Of a stretch of DNA of 64,000 nt, positions 13,201 to 26,890 are shown piece after piece (position 1 is the stretch's first letter; each line of letters begins with the position of its first letter). The stretch is from Megachile rotundata (Eukaryota; Arthropoda; Insecta; Hymenoptera; Megachilidae). Both the position numbers and the translations under genes were made by a program. The notes beneath the pieces are model-generated. The model saw nothing but the letters and a program-made list of their open reading frames with translations, had not been told where the DNA came from and ran no database searches. Where the stretch lies: contig NW_027473349.1 of the NCBI RefSeq assembly GCF_050947335.1, positions 558,001 to 622,000 on the forward strand, given 5' to 3'.

Positions 13201-15047
13201 TTAGGTGATTGTGTGATTGTGTGATTGTGTGATTGTGACTGTGTGATTGTGTGAGTGTGTGATTGTGTGATTGAGTGATTGTGTGGTTGTGTGATTGTGT
13301 GGTTGTGTGATTGTGTGATTGTGTGATTGTGTGATTGTGTGATTGTGTGATTGTGTGATTGTGTGATTGTGTGAGTGTGTGATTGTCTGATTGAGTGATT
13401 GTGTGCTTGTGTGATTGTGTGGTTGTGTGATTGTGTGGTTGTGTGATTGGGTGATTGTGTGATTGTGTGATTGTGTGATTGTGTGATTGTGTGATTGTGT
13501 GATTGTGTGATTGTGATTGTGTGATTGTGATTGTGTGATTGTGACTGTGTGATTGTGACTGTGTGATTGTGACTGTGTGATTATGTGAGTGTGTGATTGT
13601 GTGATTGAATGATTGTGTGCTTGTGTGATTGTGTGGTTGTGTGATTGTGTGATTGTGTGATTAGGTGATTGTGTGATTGTGTGATTGTGTGACTGTGTGA
13701 TTGTGTGATTGTGTGATTGTGTGATTGTGTGATTGTGTGATTGTGTGATTGTGTGATTGTGTGATTATGTGATTGTGTGATTGTGTGATTGTGTGATTGT
13801 GTGAGTGTGTGATTGTCTGATTGAGTGATTGTGTGCTTGTGTGATTGTGTGGTTGTGTGATTGTGTGATTGTGTGATTGTGACTGTGTGATTGTGATTGT
13901 GTGATTGTGACTGTGTGATTGTGTGAGTGTGTGATTGTGTGATTGTGTGGTTGTGTGATTGTGTGGTTGTGTGATTTTGTGATTGTGTGATTGTGTGATT
14001 GTGTGAGTGTGTGATTGTGTGAGTGTGTGATTGTGTGATTGTGTGATTGTGTGATTGTGTGAGTGTGTGATTGTGTGATTGTGTGATTGTGTGATTGTGT
14101 AATTGTGATTGTGCGATTGTGTGATTGTGTGATTGTGTGATTGTGTGATTGTGAGATTGTGTGATTGTGTGATGGTGTAATTATGATTGTGTGATTGTGA
14201 TTGTGTGATTGTGTGATTGTGTGATTGAGTGATTGTGTGATTGTGTGATTGTGTGATTGTGTGACTGTGTGCTTGTGTGATTGTGTGTTTGTGTGATTGT
14301 GTGATTGTGTGATTAGGTGATTGTGTGATTGTGTGATTGTGACTGTGGGATTGTATGAGTGTGTGATTGTGTGATTGAGTGATTGTGTGCTTGTGTGATT
14401 GTGTGATTGTGTGATTGTGTGATTGTGTGATTGCGTGATTGTGTGATTGTGTGATTGTGTGATTGTGTTATTGTGTGACTGTGTGATTGTGTGATTGTGT
14501 GATTGTGTGATTGTGTGAGTGTGTGATTGTGTGGTTGTGTGATTGTGTGATTGTGTGATTGTGTGATTGTGTGATTGTGTGATTGTGTGATTGTGTGATA
14601 GTGACTGTGTGATTGTGTGATTGTGTGATTGTGTGATTGTGTGATTGTGTGATTGTGTGATTGTGATTGTGTGATTGTGATTGTGTGATTGTGACTGTGT
14701 GATTGTGACTGTGTGATTGTGACTGTGTGATTGTGTGATTGTGTGAGTGTGTGATTGTGTGACTGAGTGATTGTGTGCTTGTGTGATTGTGTGGTTGTGT
14801 GATTGTGTGGTTGTGTGATTTTGTGATTGTGTGATTGTGTGATTGTGTGAGTGTGTGATTGTGTGAGTGTGTGATTGTGTGAATGGGTGATTGTGTGATT
14901 GTGTGATTGTGTGATTGTGTGATTGTGTGATTGTGTGGTTTTGTGATTGTTTGATTGTGTGATTAGGTGATTGTGTGATTGTGTGATTGTGTGATTGTGT
15001 GATTGTGTGATTGTGTGATTATGTGATTGTGTGATTTTGTGATTGTG
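10296..15047. repeat. Sub-unit A2 (about 4.7 kb) in copy 1
   Basis: This is the second, head-to-tail copy of A1 and ends at the next GATATT mark (15047). Its first GACTGTGGG mark is altered to GACTGTGGGTTT at 10407. It holds the long pure run 10509-10772. A stretch of about 622 bases between roughly 12050 and 12670 has no counterpart in copy 2, where the flanking GTGTGACTGTGTGATT segments are joined directly near 34735. Confidence 0.8.
10509..10772. repeat. Perfect octamer run, about 33 units
   Basis: Between the GATTGCGTG mark near 10505 and the GTGGTTG mark at 10771 every unit is the unchanged octamer, about 264 bases. The matching run in copy 2 (33233-33488) is one octamer shorter: the offset falls from 22,724 to 22,716 across it. 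This fits replication slippage in whole repeat units. It is among the longest perfect runs I noticed. Confidence 0.85.
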
Positions 15048-18000
15048 ATATTGTGTGAGTGTGTGATTGTCTGATTGAGTGATTGTGTGCTTGTGTGATT
15101 GTGTGGTTGTGTGATTGTGTGATTGTGTGATTGTGTGATTGTGTGATTGTGTGATTGTGTGATTGTGTGTTTGTGTGATTGTGGTTGTGTGATTGTGATT
15201 GTGTGATTGTGATTGTGTGATTGTGATTGTGTGATTGTGATTGTGTGATTGTGTCTGTGTGATTGTGTGAGTGTGTGATTGTGTGATTGTGTGATTGTGT
15301 GATTGTGTGAGTGTGTGATTGTGTGATTGTGTGATTGTGTGATTGTGTAATGGTGATTGTGCGATTGTGTGATTGTGTGATTGTGTGATTGTGTGATTGT
15401 GTGATTGTGTGATTGTGAGATTGTGTGATTGTGTGATGGTGTAATTGTGATTGTGTGATTGTGATTGCGTGATTGTGTGATTGTGTGATTGAGTGATTGT
15501 GTGAGTGTGTGGTTGTGTGATTGTGTGATTGTGTGATTGTGTGGTTGTGTGATTGTGTGATTGTGTGATTGTGTGATTGTGTGATTGTGTGATTGTGTGA
15601 TTGTGTGATTGTGTGATTGTGTGATTGTGTGATTGTGTGATTGTGTGATTGTGACTGTGCGATTGTGTGAGTGTGTGATTGTGTGATTGAGTGATTGTGT
15701 GCTTGTGTGATTGTGTGGTTGTGTGATTGTGTGATTGTGTGATTGTGATTGTGTGATTGTGATTGTGTGATTGTGACTGTGTGATTGTGACTGTGTGATT
15801 GTGTGAGTGTGTGATTGTGTGATTGTGTGATTGTGTGATTATGTGATTGTGTGATTGTGTGATTGTGTGATTGTGTGAGTGTGTGATTGTCTGATTGAGT
15901 GATTGTGTGCTTGTGTGATTGTGTGGTTGTGTGATTGTGTGATTGTGTGATTGTGTGATTGTGACTGTGTGATTGTGTGAGTGTGTGATTGTGTGGTTGT
16001 GTGATTTTGTGATTGTGTGATTGTGTGATTGTGTGAGTGTGTGATTGTGTGAGTGTGTGATTGTGTGATTGTGTGATTGTGTGATTGTGAGATTGTGTGA
16101 TTGTGTGATGGTGTAATTATGATTGTGTGATTGTGATTGTGTGATTGTGTGATTGTGTGATTGAGTGACTGTGTGATTGTGTGATTGTGTGATTGTGTGA
16201 CTGTGTGATTGTGTGATTGTGTGATTGTGTGATTGTGTGATTGTGTGATTGTGTGACTGTGTGATTGTGTGATTGTGTGATTGTGCGATTGTGTGATTGT
16301 GCGATTGTGTAATTGTGATTGTGTGATTGTGATTGTGTGTACTGTGTGATTGTGTGATTGTGTGATAGTGTGATTGTGTGATTATGTGATTGTGTGATTG
16401 TGTGATTGTGCGATTGTGTGATTGTGCGATTGTGTAATTGTGATTGTGTGATTGTGATTGTGTGTACTGTGTGATTGTGTGATTGTGTGATTGTGTGATT
16501 GTGTGATTGTGTGATTGTGTGATTGTGTGATTGTGAGATTGTGTGATTGTGTGATGGTGTAATTGTGATTGTGTGATTGTGATTGTGTGATTGTGTGATT
16601 GTGTGATTGTGTGATTGTGTGATTGTGTGATTGTCTGATTGTGTGACTGTGTGATTGTGTGATTGTGTGATTGTGTGATTGTGTGATTGTGTGATTGTGT
16701 GATTGTGTGACTGTGTGATTGTGTGATTGTGTGATTGTGCGATTGTGTGATTGTGCGATTGTGTAATTGTGATTGTGTGATTGTGACTGTGTGTACTGTG
16801 TGATTGTGTGATTGTGTGATTGTGTGATTGTGTGATTGTGTGGTTGTGTGATTGTGTGGTTGTGTGATTGTGTGATTGTGTGATTAGGTGATTGTGTGAT
16901 TGTGTGATTGTGACTGTGGGATTGTATGAGTGTGTGATTGTGTGATTAAGTGATTGTGTGCTTGTGTGATTGTGTGGTTGTGTGATTGTGTGATTGTGTG
17001 ATTGTGTGATTGCGTGATTGTGTGATTGTGTGATTGTGTGATTGTGTGATTGTGTGATTGTGTGATTGTGTGATTGTGTGATTGTGTGATTGTGTGATTG
17101 TGTGATTGTGGTTGTGTGATTGTGACTGTGTGATTGTGATTGTGTGATTGTGATTGTGTGATTGTGACTGTGTGATTGTGTGAGTGTGTGCTTGTGTGAA
17201 TGTGTGATTGTGTGATTGTGTGAGTGTGTGATTGTGTGATTGTGTGATTGTGTGATTGTGTGATTGTGTGATTGTGTGATTGTGATTGTGTGATTGTGAC
17301 TGTGTGATTGCGTGAGTGTGTGATTGTGTGATTGAGTGATTGTGTGGTTGTGTGAGTGTGTCATTGTGTGATTGTGTGATTGTGTGATTGTGTGATTGTG
17401 TGATTGTGTGATTCTGTGAGTGTGTGATTGTCTGATTGAGTGATTGTGTGCTTGTGTGATTGTTTGGTTGTGTGATTGTGTGATTGTGTGATTAGGTGAT
17501 TGTGTGATTGTGTGATTGTGTGATTGTGTGATTGTGTGAGTGTGTGATTGTGTGATTGAGTGATTGTGTGGTTGTGTGATTGTGTGGTTGTGTGATTGTG
17601 TGATTGTGTGATTGTGTGATTGTGTGATTGTGTGATTGTGTGATTGTGTGAGTGTGTGATTGTCTGATTGAGTGATTGTGTGCTTGTGTGATTGTGTGGT
17701 TGTGTGATTGTGTGGTTGTGTGATTGTGTGATTGTGTGATTGTGTGATTGCGTGATTGTGTGATTGTGTGAGTGTGTGATTGTGTGGTTGTGTGATTGTG
17801 TGATTGTGTGATTGTGTGATTGTGTGATTGTGTGATTGTGTGATAGTGACTGTGTGATTGTGTGATTGTGTGATTGTGTGATTGTGTGATTGTGTGATTG
17901 TGTGATTGTGATTGTGTGATTGTGATTGTGTGATTGTGACTGTGTGATTGTGACTGTGTGATTGTGTGAGTGTGTGATTGTGTGATTGTGTGATTGTGTG

Positions 18001-18904
18001 ATTGTGTGATTGTGTGATTGTGTGGTTTTGTGATTGTTTGATTGTGTGATTAGGTGATTGTGTGATTGTGTGATTGTGTGATTGTGTGATTGTGTGATTG
18101 TGTGATTATGTGATTGTGTGATTGTGTGATTGTGATATTGTGTGAGTGTGTGATTGTCTGATTGAGTGATTGTGTGCTTGTGTGATTGTGTGGTTGTGTG
18201 ATTGTGTGATTGTGTGATTAGGTGATTGTGTGATTGTGTGATTGTGTGATTGTGACTGTGTGATTGTGTGAGTGTGTGATTGAGTGACTGTGTGCTTGTG
18301 TGATTGTGTGATTGTGTGATTGTGTGATTGTGTGATTGTGTGACTGTGTGATTGTGTGATTGTGTGATTGTGTGATTGTGTGAGTGTGTGATTGTGTGGT
18401 TGTGTGATTGTGTGATTGTGTGATTGTGTGATTGTGTGATTGTGTGATTGTGTGATAGTGACTGTGTGATTGTGTGATTGTGTGATTGTGTGATTGTGTG
18501 ATTGTGTGATTGTGTGATTGTGATTGTGTGATTGTGATTGTGTGATTGTGACTGTGTGATTGTGACTGTGTGATTGTGACTGTGTGATTGTGTGATTGTG
18601 TGAGTGTGTGATTGTGTGACTGAGTGATTGTGTGCTTGTGTGATTGTGTGGTTGTGTGATTGTGTGGTTGTGTGATTTTGTGATTGTGTGATTGTGTGAT
18701 TGTGTGAGTGTGTGATTGTGTGAGTGTGTGATTGTGTGAATGGGTGATTGTGTGATTGTGTGATTGTGTGATTGTGTGATTGTGTGATTGTGTGGTTTTG
18801 TGATTGTTTGATTGTGTGATTAGGTGATTGTGTGATTGTGTGATTGTGTGATTGTGTGATTGTGTGATTGTGTGATTATGTGATTGTGTGATTGTGTGAT
18901 TGTG
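15048..18904. repeat. Sub-unit B1 (about 3.86 kb) in copy 1
   Basis: It is bounded by GATATT marks at 15047 and 18904, with an internal GATATT at 18134 dividing it into about 3.09 and 0.77 kb. Its marks recur in B2 at distances of 3,865 to 3,905: GTGTTTGTG 15167/19032, GACTGTGGG 16912/20809, and GTGTCATTG ending 17364/21269. Private one-base changes relative to its copy 2 partner include GTGTGAATG near 17197, ATTCTGTGAG near 17411 and GTGACTGTGTGTACTG near 16786. Confidence 0.8.
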
Positions 18905-21900
18905 ATATTGTGTGAGTGTGTGATTGTCTGATTGAGTGATTGTGTGCTTGTGTGATTGTGTGGTTGTGTGATTGTGTGATTGTGTGATTGTGTGATTGTG
19001 TGATTGTGTGATTGTGTGATTGTGTGATTGTGTGTTTGTGTGATTGTGGTTGTGTGATTGTGATTGTGTGATTGTGATTGTGTGATTGTGATTGTGTGAT
19101 TGTGATTGTGTGATTGTGTCTGTGTGATTGTGTGAGTGTGTGATTGTGTGATTGTGTGATTGTGTGATTGTGTGAGTGTGTGATTGTGTGATTGTGTGAT
19201 TGTGTGATTGTGTAATGGTGATTGTGCGATTGTGTGATTGTGTGATTGTGTGATTGTGTGATTGTGTGATTGTGTGATTGTGAGATTGTGTGATTGTGTG
19301 ATGGTGTAATTGTGATTGTGTGATTGTGATTGTGTGATTGTGTGATTGTGTGATTGAGTGATTGTGTGAGTGTGTGGTTGTGTGATTGTGTGATTGTGTG
19401 ATTGTGTGGTTGTGTGATTGTGTGATTGTGTGATTGTGTGATTGTGTGATTGTGTGATTGTGTGATTGTGTGATTGTGTGATTGTGTGATTGTGTGATTG
19501 TGTGATTGTGTGATTGTGTGATTGTGACTGTGCGATTGTGTGAGTGTGTGATTGTGTGATTGAGTGATTGTGTGCTTGTGTGATTGTGTGGTTGTGTGAT
19601 TGTGTGATTGTGTGATTGTGATTGTGTGATTGTGATTGTGTGATTGTGACTGTGTGATTGTGACTGTGTGATTGTGTGAGTGTGTGATTGTGTGATTGTG
19701 TGATTGTGTGATTATGTGATTGTGTGATTGTGTGATTGTGTGATTGTGTGAGTGTGTGATTGTCTGATTGAGTGATTGTGTGCTTGTGTGATTGTGTGGT
19801 TGTGTGATTGTGTGATTGTGTGATTGTGTGATTGTGACTGTGTGATTGTGTGAGTGTGTGATTGTGTGATTGTGAGGTTGTGTGATTGTGTGGTTGTGTG
19901 ATTTTGTGATTGTGTGATTGTGTGATTGTGTGAGTGTGTGATTGTGTGAGTGTGTGATTGTGTGATTGTGTGATTGTGTGATTGTGAGATTGTGTGATTT
20001 TGTGATGGTGTAATTATGATTGTGTGATTGTGATTGTGTGATTGTGTGATTGTGTGATTGAGTGACTGTGTGATTGTGTGATTGTGGGATTGTGTGACTG
20101 TGTGATTGTGTGATTGTGTGATTGTGTGATTGTGTGATTGTGTGATTGTGTGACTGTGTGATTGTGTGATTGTGTGATTGTGCGATTGTGTGATTGTGCG
20201 ATTGTGTAATTGTGATTGTGTGATTGTGATTGTGTGTACTGTGTGATTGTGTGATTGTGTGATAGTGTGATTGTGTGATTATGTGATTGTGTGATTGTGT
20301 GATTGTGCGATTGTGTGATTGTGCGATTGTGTAATTGTGATTGTGTGATTGTGATTGTGTGTACTGTGTGATTGTGTGATTGTGTGATTGTGTGATTGTG
20401 TGATTGTGTGATTGTGTGATTGTGTGATTGTGAGATTGTGTGATTGTGTGATGGTGTAATTGTGATTGTGTGATTGTGATTGTGTGATTGTGTGATTGTG
20501 TGATTGTGTGATTGTGTGATTGTGTGATTGTCTGATTGTGTGACTGTGTGATTGTGTGATTGTGTGATTGTGTGATTGTGTGATTGTGTGATTGTGTGAT
20601 TGTGTGACTGTGTGATTGTGTGATTGTGTGATTGTGCGATTGTGTGATTGTGCGATTGTGTAATTGTGATTGTGTGATTGTGATTGTGTGTACTGTGTGA
20701 TTGTGTGATTGTGTGATTGTGTGATTGTGTGATTGTGTGGTTGTGTGATTGTGTGGTTGTGTGATTGTGTGATTGTGTGATTAGGTGATTGTGTGATTGT
20801 GTGATTGTGACTGTGGGATTGTATGAGTGTGTGATTGTGTGATTAAGTGATTGTGTGCTTGTGTGATTGTGTGGTTGTGTGATTGTGTGATTGTGTGATT
20901 GTGTGATTGCGTGATTGTGTGATTGTGTGATTGTGTGATTGTGTGATTGTGTGATTGTGTGATTGTGTGATTGTGTGATTGTGTGATTGTGTGATTGTGT
21001 GATTGTGTGATTGTGGTTGTGTGATTGTGACTGTGTGATTGTGATTGTGTGATTGTGATTGTGTGATTGTGACTGTGTGATTGTGTGAGTGTGTGCTTGT
21101 GTGATTGTGTGATTGTGTGATTGTGTGAGTGTGTGATTGTGTGATTGTGTGATTGTGTGATTGTGTGATTGTGTGATTGTGTGATTGTGATTGTGTGATT
21201 GTGACTGTGTGATTGCGTGAGTGTGTGATTGTGTGATTGAGTGATTGTGTGGTTGTGTGAGTGTGTCATTGTGTGATTGTGTGATTGTGTGATTGTGTGA
21301 TTGTGTGATTGTGTGATTGTGTGAGTGTGTGATTGTCTGATTGAGTGATTGTGTGCTTGTGTGATTGTTTGGTTGTGTGATTGTGTGATTGTGTGATTAG
21401 GTGATTGTGTGATTGTGTGATTGTGTGATTGTGTGATTGTGTGAGTGTGTGATTGTGTGATTGAGTGATTGTGTGGTTGTGTGATTGTGTGGTTGTGTGA
21501 TTGTGTGATTGTGTGATTGTGTGATTGTGTGATTGTGTGATTGTGTGATTGTGTGAGTGTGTGATTGTCTGATTGAGTGATTGTGTGCTTGTGTGATTGT
21601 GTGGTTGTGTGATTGTGTGGTTGTGTGATTGTGTGATTGTGTGATTGTGTGATTGCGTGATTGTGTGATTGTGTGAGTGTGTGATTGTGTGGTTGTGTGA
21701 TTGTGTGATTGTGTGATTGTGTGATTGTGTGATTGTGTGATTGTGTGATAGTGACTGTGTGATTGTGTGATTGTGTGATTGTGTGATTGTGTGATTGTGT
21801 GATTGTGTGATTGTGTGATTGTGATTGTGTGATTGTGATTGTGTGATTGTGACTGTGTGATTGTGACTGTGTGATTGTGTGAGTGTGTGATTGTGTGATT

Positions 21901-22047
21901 GTGTGATTGTGTGATTGTGTGATTGTGTGATTGTGTGGTTTTGTGATTGTTTGATTGTGTGATTAGGTGATTGTGTGATTGTGTGATTGTGTGATTGTGT
22001 GATTGTGTGATTGTGTGATTATGTGATTGTGTGATTGTGTGATTGTG
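18905..22047. repeat. Sub-unit B2 (about 3.1 kb) in copy 1
   Basis: This is the head-to-tail repeat of the first 3.1 kb part of B1, from one GATATT mark (18904) to the next (22047). It carries three GTGTGTACTG marks and the GACTGTGGG/GTATGAG/ATTAAG trio at 20809-20850, as B1 does. After it, a third partial copy begins (GTGTTTGTG at 22317) but diverges near 22.9 kb. Confidence 0.8.
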
Positions 22048-23334
22048 ATATTGTGTGAGTGTGTGATTGTCTGATTGAGTGATTGTGTGCTTGTGTGATT
22101 GTGTGGTTGTGTGATTGTGTGATTGTGTGATTAGGTGATTGTGTGATTGTGTGATTGTGTGATTGTGACTGTGTGATTGTGTGAGTGTGTGATTGAGTGA
22201 CTGTGTGCTTGTGTGATTGTGTGGTTGTGTGATTGTGTGATTGTGTGATTGTGTGATTGTGTGATTGTGTGATTGTGTGATTGTGTGTTTGTGTGATTGT
22301 GTGATTGTGTGATTGTGTGTTTGTGTGATTGTGGTTGTGTGATTGTGATTGTGTGATTGTGATTGTGTGATTGTGATTGTGTGATTGTGATTGTGTGATT
22401 GTGTCTGTGTGATTGTGTGAGTGTGTGATTGTGTGATTGTGTGATTGTGTGATTGTGTGAGTGTGTGATTGTGTGATTGTGTGATTGTGTGATTGTGTAA
22501 TTGTGATTGTGCGATTGTGTGATTGTGTGATTGTGTGATTGTGTGATTGTGTGATTGTGTGATTGTGTGATTGTGAGATTGTGTGATTGTGTGATGGTGT
22601 AATTGTGATTGTGTGATTGTGATTGTGTGATTGTGTGATTGTGTGATTGAGTGATTGTGTGAGTGTGTGGTTGTGTGATTGTGTGATTGTGTGATTGTGT
22701 GGTTGTGTGATTGTGTGATTGTGTGATTGTGTGATTGTGTGATTGTGTGATTGTGTGATTGTGTGATTGTGTGATTGTGTGATTGTGTGATTGTGTGATT
22801 GTGTGATTGTGTGATTGTGTGATTGTGTGATTGTGTGATTGTGACTGTGCGATTGTGTGAGTGTGTGATTGTGTGATTGAGTGATTGTGTGCTTGTGTGA
22901 TTGTGTGGTTGTGTGATTGTGTGATTGTGTGACTGTGTGAATGTGTGATTGTGTGATCGTGTGATTGTGTGATTGTGCGATTGTGTAATTGTGATTGTGT
23001 GATTGTGATTGTGTGTACTGTGTGATTGTGTGATTGTGTGATTGTGTGATTGTGTGATTGTGTGATTGTGAGATTGTGTGATTGTGTGATTGTGTGATTG
23101 AGTGATTGTGTGAGTGTGTGGTTGTGTGATTGTGTGATTGTGTGATTGTGTGGTTGTGTGATTGTGTGATTGTGTGATTGTGTGATTGTGTGATTGTGTG
23201 ATTGTGTGATTGTGTGATTGTGTGATTGTGTGAGTGTGTGATTGTGTGGTTGTGTGATTGTGTGATTGTGTGATTGTGTGATTGTGTGATTGTGTGATAG
23301 TGACTGTGTGATTGTGTGATTGTGTGATTGTGTG

Positions 23335-23480
23335 ATTGTGTGACCGTGATTGTGTGACCGTGATTGTGTGACCGTGATTGTGTGGCCGTGATTGAGTGAC
23401 CGTGATTGTGATTGCGTGATTGTGTGATTGTGTGATCGTGTGATCGTGTGATTGTGTGATCGTGTGATTGTGTGATTGTG
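23335..23480. repeat. CpG-bearing type II cassette, copy 1
   Basis: Three GTGTGACCGTGATT units are followed by GTGGCCGTG (at 23382), GATTGAGTGACCGTG, GATTGCGTG, and three GATCGTG marks. This order differs from the type I cassettes, which have ACCGCG and TCATCG. The copy 2 counterpart is at 45,415-45,550 (offset 22,078). Confidence 0.85.
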
Positions 23481-25124
23481 TGATTGCGTGAATGTGTGAT
23501 TGTGTGATTGTGTGATTGTGTGATTGTGTGATTGTGTGATTGTGTGATTGTGTGATTGTGTGATTGTGTGATTGTGTGATTGTGTGATTGTGTGATTGTG
23601 GTTGTGTGATTGTGACTGTGTGATTGTGACTGTGTGATTGTGATTGTGTGATTGTGACTGTGTGATTGTGTGAGTGTGTGATTGTGTGATTGTGTGATTG
23701 TGTTAATGTGTGAGTGTGTGATTGTGTGATTGTGTGATTGTGTGATTGTGTGATTGTGTGATTGTGTGATTATGTGATTGTGTGATTGTGTGATTGTGTG
23801 AGTGTGTGATTGTCTGATTGAGTGATTGTGTGCTTGTGTGATTGTGTGGTTGTGTGATTGTGTGATTGTGTGATTGTGTGATTGTGTGATTGTGTGATTG
23901 TGTGATTGTGTGATTGTGTGATTGTGTGATTGTGTGATTGTGTGATTGTGTGATTGTGTGATTGTGTGATTGTGGTTGTGTGATTGTGATTGTGTGATTG
24001 TGATTGTGTGATTGTGTCTGTGTGATTGTGTGAGTGTGTGATTGTGTGATTGTGTGATTGTGTGATTGTGTGAGTGTGTGATTGTGTGATTATGTGATTG
24101 TGTGATTGTGTAATTCTGATTGTGCGATTGTGTGATTGTGCGATTGTGTGATTGTGTGATTGTGCGATTGTGAGATTGTGTGATTGTGTGATGGTGTAAT
24201 TGTGATTGTGTGATTGTGATTGTGCAATCGTGATTGTGGGATTGCGTGATTGTGATTGTGTGGTTGTGTGTCTGTGTGATTGTGTGATTGTGTGATTGTG
24301 TGATTGTGTAATTGTGTGATTGTGTGATTGTGTGATTGTGTGATTATGTGATTGTGTGATTGTGTGATTGTGTGATTGTGTGAGTGTGTGATTGTCTGAT
24401 TGAGTGATTGTGTGCTTGTGTGATTGTGTGGTTGTGTGATTGTGTGATTGTGTGATTAGGTGATTGTGTGATTGTGTGATTGTGTGATTGTGTGATTGTG
24501 ACTGTGTGATTGTGTGAGTGTGTGATTGTGTGATTGAGTGATTGTGAGCTTGTGTGATTGTGTGGTTGTGTGATTGTGTGATTGTGTGATTGTGTGATTG
24601 TGTGATTGTGTGATTGTGTGATTGTGTGATTGTGTGATTGTGTGATTGTGTGATTGTGTGATTGTGTGATTGTGTGATTGTGTGATTGTGTGATTGTGTG
24701 ATTGTGTGATTGTGTGATTGTGGTTGTGTGATTGTGATTGTGTGATTGTGATTGTGTGATTGTGATTGTGTGATTGTGTCTGTGTGATTGTGTGAGTGTG
24801 TGATTGTGTGATTGTGTGATTGTGTGATTGTGTGAGTGTGTGATTGTGTGATTGTGTGATTGTGTGATTGTGTGATTGTGATTGTGCGATTGTGTGATTG
24901 TGTGATTGTGACTGTGCGATTGTGTGAGTGTGTGATTGTGTGATTGTGTGATTGTGTGATTGTGACTGTGTGATTGTGTGAGTGTGTGATTGTGTGATTG
25001 AGTGATTGTGTGGTTGTGTGATTGTGTGGTTGTGTGATTGTGTGATTGTGTGATTGTGTGATTGTGTGATTGTGTGATTGTGTGATAGTGACTGTGTGAT
25101 TGTGTGATTGTGTGATTGTGTGAT

Positions 25125-25245
25125 TGTGTGACCGTGATTGTGTGACCGTGATTGTGTGGCCGTGATTGAGTGACCGTGATTGTGATTGCGTGATTGTGTG
25201 ATTGTGTGATCGTGTGATCGTGTGATTGTGTGATCGTGTGATTGT
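25125..25245. repeat. CpG-bearing type II cassette, copy 2
   Basis: It has the same order as 23335-23480 but one GTGTGACCGTGATT unit fewer before GTGGCCGTG (about 25156). It lies 1,774 bases to the right of the first, so part C itself contains a duplication of about 1.8 kb. The counterpart in the second 22 kb unit is at 47,215-47,340. Confidence 0.85.
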
Positions 25246-26689
25246 GTGATTGTGTGATTGTGTGATTGTGATTGTGTGATTGTGTGATTGTGTGATTGAG
25301 TGATTGTGTGAGTGTGTGGTTGTGTGATTGTGTGATTGTGTGATTGTGTGATTGAGTGATTGTGTGAGTGTGTGGTTGTGTGATTGTGTGATTGTGTGAT
25401 TGTGTGGTTGTGTGATTGTGTGATTGTGCGATTGTGTGATTGTGTGATTATGTGATTGTGTGATTGTGTGATTGTGTGATTGTGACTGTGCGATTGTGTG
25501 AGTGTGTGATTGTGTGATTGAGTGATTGTGTGCTTGTGTGATTGTGTGGTTGTGTGATTGTGTGATTGTGTGACTGTGTGATTGTGTGATTGTGTGATTG
25601 TGTGATTGTGTGATTGTGCGATTGTGTAATTGTGATTGTGTGATTGTGATTGTGTGTACCGTGTGATTGTGTGATTGTGTGATTGTGTGATTGTGTGATT
25701 GTGTGACTGTGTGATTGTGTGATTGTGTGATTGTGTGATTGTGTGATTGTGTGATTGTGTGATTGTGTGATTGTGTGATTGTGATTGTGTGATTGTGATT
25801 GTGTGATTGTGACTGTGTGATTGTGACTGTGTGATTGTGTGAGTGTGTGATTGTGTGATTGAGTGATTGTGTGCTTGTGTCATTGTGTGGTTGTGTGATT
25901 GTGTGATTGTGTGATTAGGTGATTGTGTAATTGTGTGATTGTGTGATTGTGTGGTTGTGCGATTGTGTGATTGTGTGATTGTGTGATTGTGTGATTATGT
26001 GATTGTGTGATTGTGTGATTGTGTGATTGTGTGAGTGTGTGATTGTCTGATTGAGTGATTGTGTGCTTGTGTGATTGTGTGCTTGTGTGATTGTGTGCTT
26101 GTGTGATTGTGTGCTTGTGTGATTGTGTGGTTGTGTGATTGTGTGATTGTGTGATTAGGTGATTGTGTGATTGTGTGATTGTGTGATTGTGACTGTGTGA
26201 TTGTGTGAGTGTGTGATTGTGTGATTGAGTGATTGTGAGCTTGTGTGATTGTGTGGTTGTGTGATTGTGTGATTGTGTGATTGTGTGATTGTGTGATTGT
26301 GTGATTGTGTGATTGTGTGATTGTGTGATTGTGTGATTGTGTGATTGTGTGATTGTGTGATTGTGTGATTGTGTGATTGTGTGATTGTGTGATTGTGTGA
26401 TTGTGACTGTGCGATTGTGTGAGTGTGTGATTGTGTGATTGAGTGATTGTGTGCTTGTGTGATTGTGTGGTTGTGTGATTGTGTGATTGTGTGACTGTGT
26501 GATTGTGTGATTGTGTGATTGTGTGATTTTGTGATTGTGCGATTGTGTAATTGTGATTGTGTGATTGTGATTGTGTGTACTGTGTGATTGTGTGATTGTG
26601 TGATTGTGTGATTGTGTGATTGTGTGATTGTGTGATTGTGTGATTGTGTGATTGTGAGATTGTGTGATTGTGTGATTGTGTGATTGAGT

Positions 26690-26890
26690 GATTGTGTGAC
26701 TGCGTGATTGTGTGACTGTGTGATTGTGTGACTGCGTGATTGTGTGACCGCGATTGTGTGACCGTGATTGTGTGACCGTGATTTTGTGACCGTGATTGTG
26801 TGACCGTGATTGTGTCATCGTTTTTATGTGATCGTGATTGTGTGATCGTGATTGTGCAATCGTGATTGTGTGATTGCGTGATTGTGATTG
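26690..26890. repeat. CpG-bearing type I cassette, copy 3 (T5-ATG form)
   Basis: ACCGCG lies at 26747, followed by ACCGTG units with a TTTT variant, and TCATCGTTTTTATG at 26815-26828. The T5 run and the following ATG separate this copy and its partner at 48907 from the other four. TCAT provides the ATG for the artefactual minus-strand frame 25880-26818. Confidence 0.88.

Noticed and set aside
23335..23480. GATCGTG and GACCGTG cassettes as a protein-coding or regulatory insert of foreign DNA
   Set aside because: Each unit differs from the standard octamer or 14-base compound by one or two substitutions, and spacing follows the repeat, so these are diverged satellite units.
26815..26828. T5 run in TCATCGTTTTTATG as a terminator or polymerase III stop
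   Set aside because: There is no promoter or RNA gene upstream on either strand and no GC-rich hairpin. The T run is a variant shared through block duplication.
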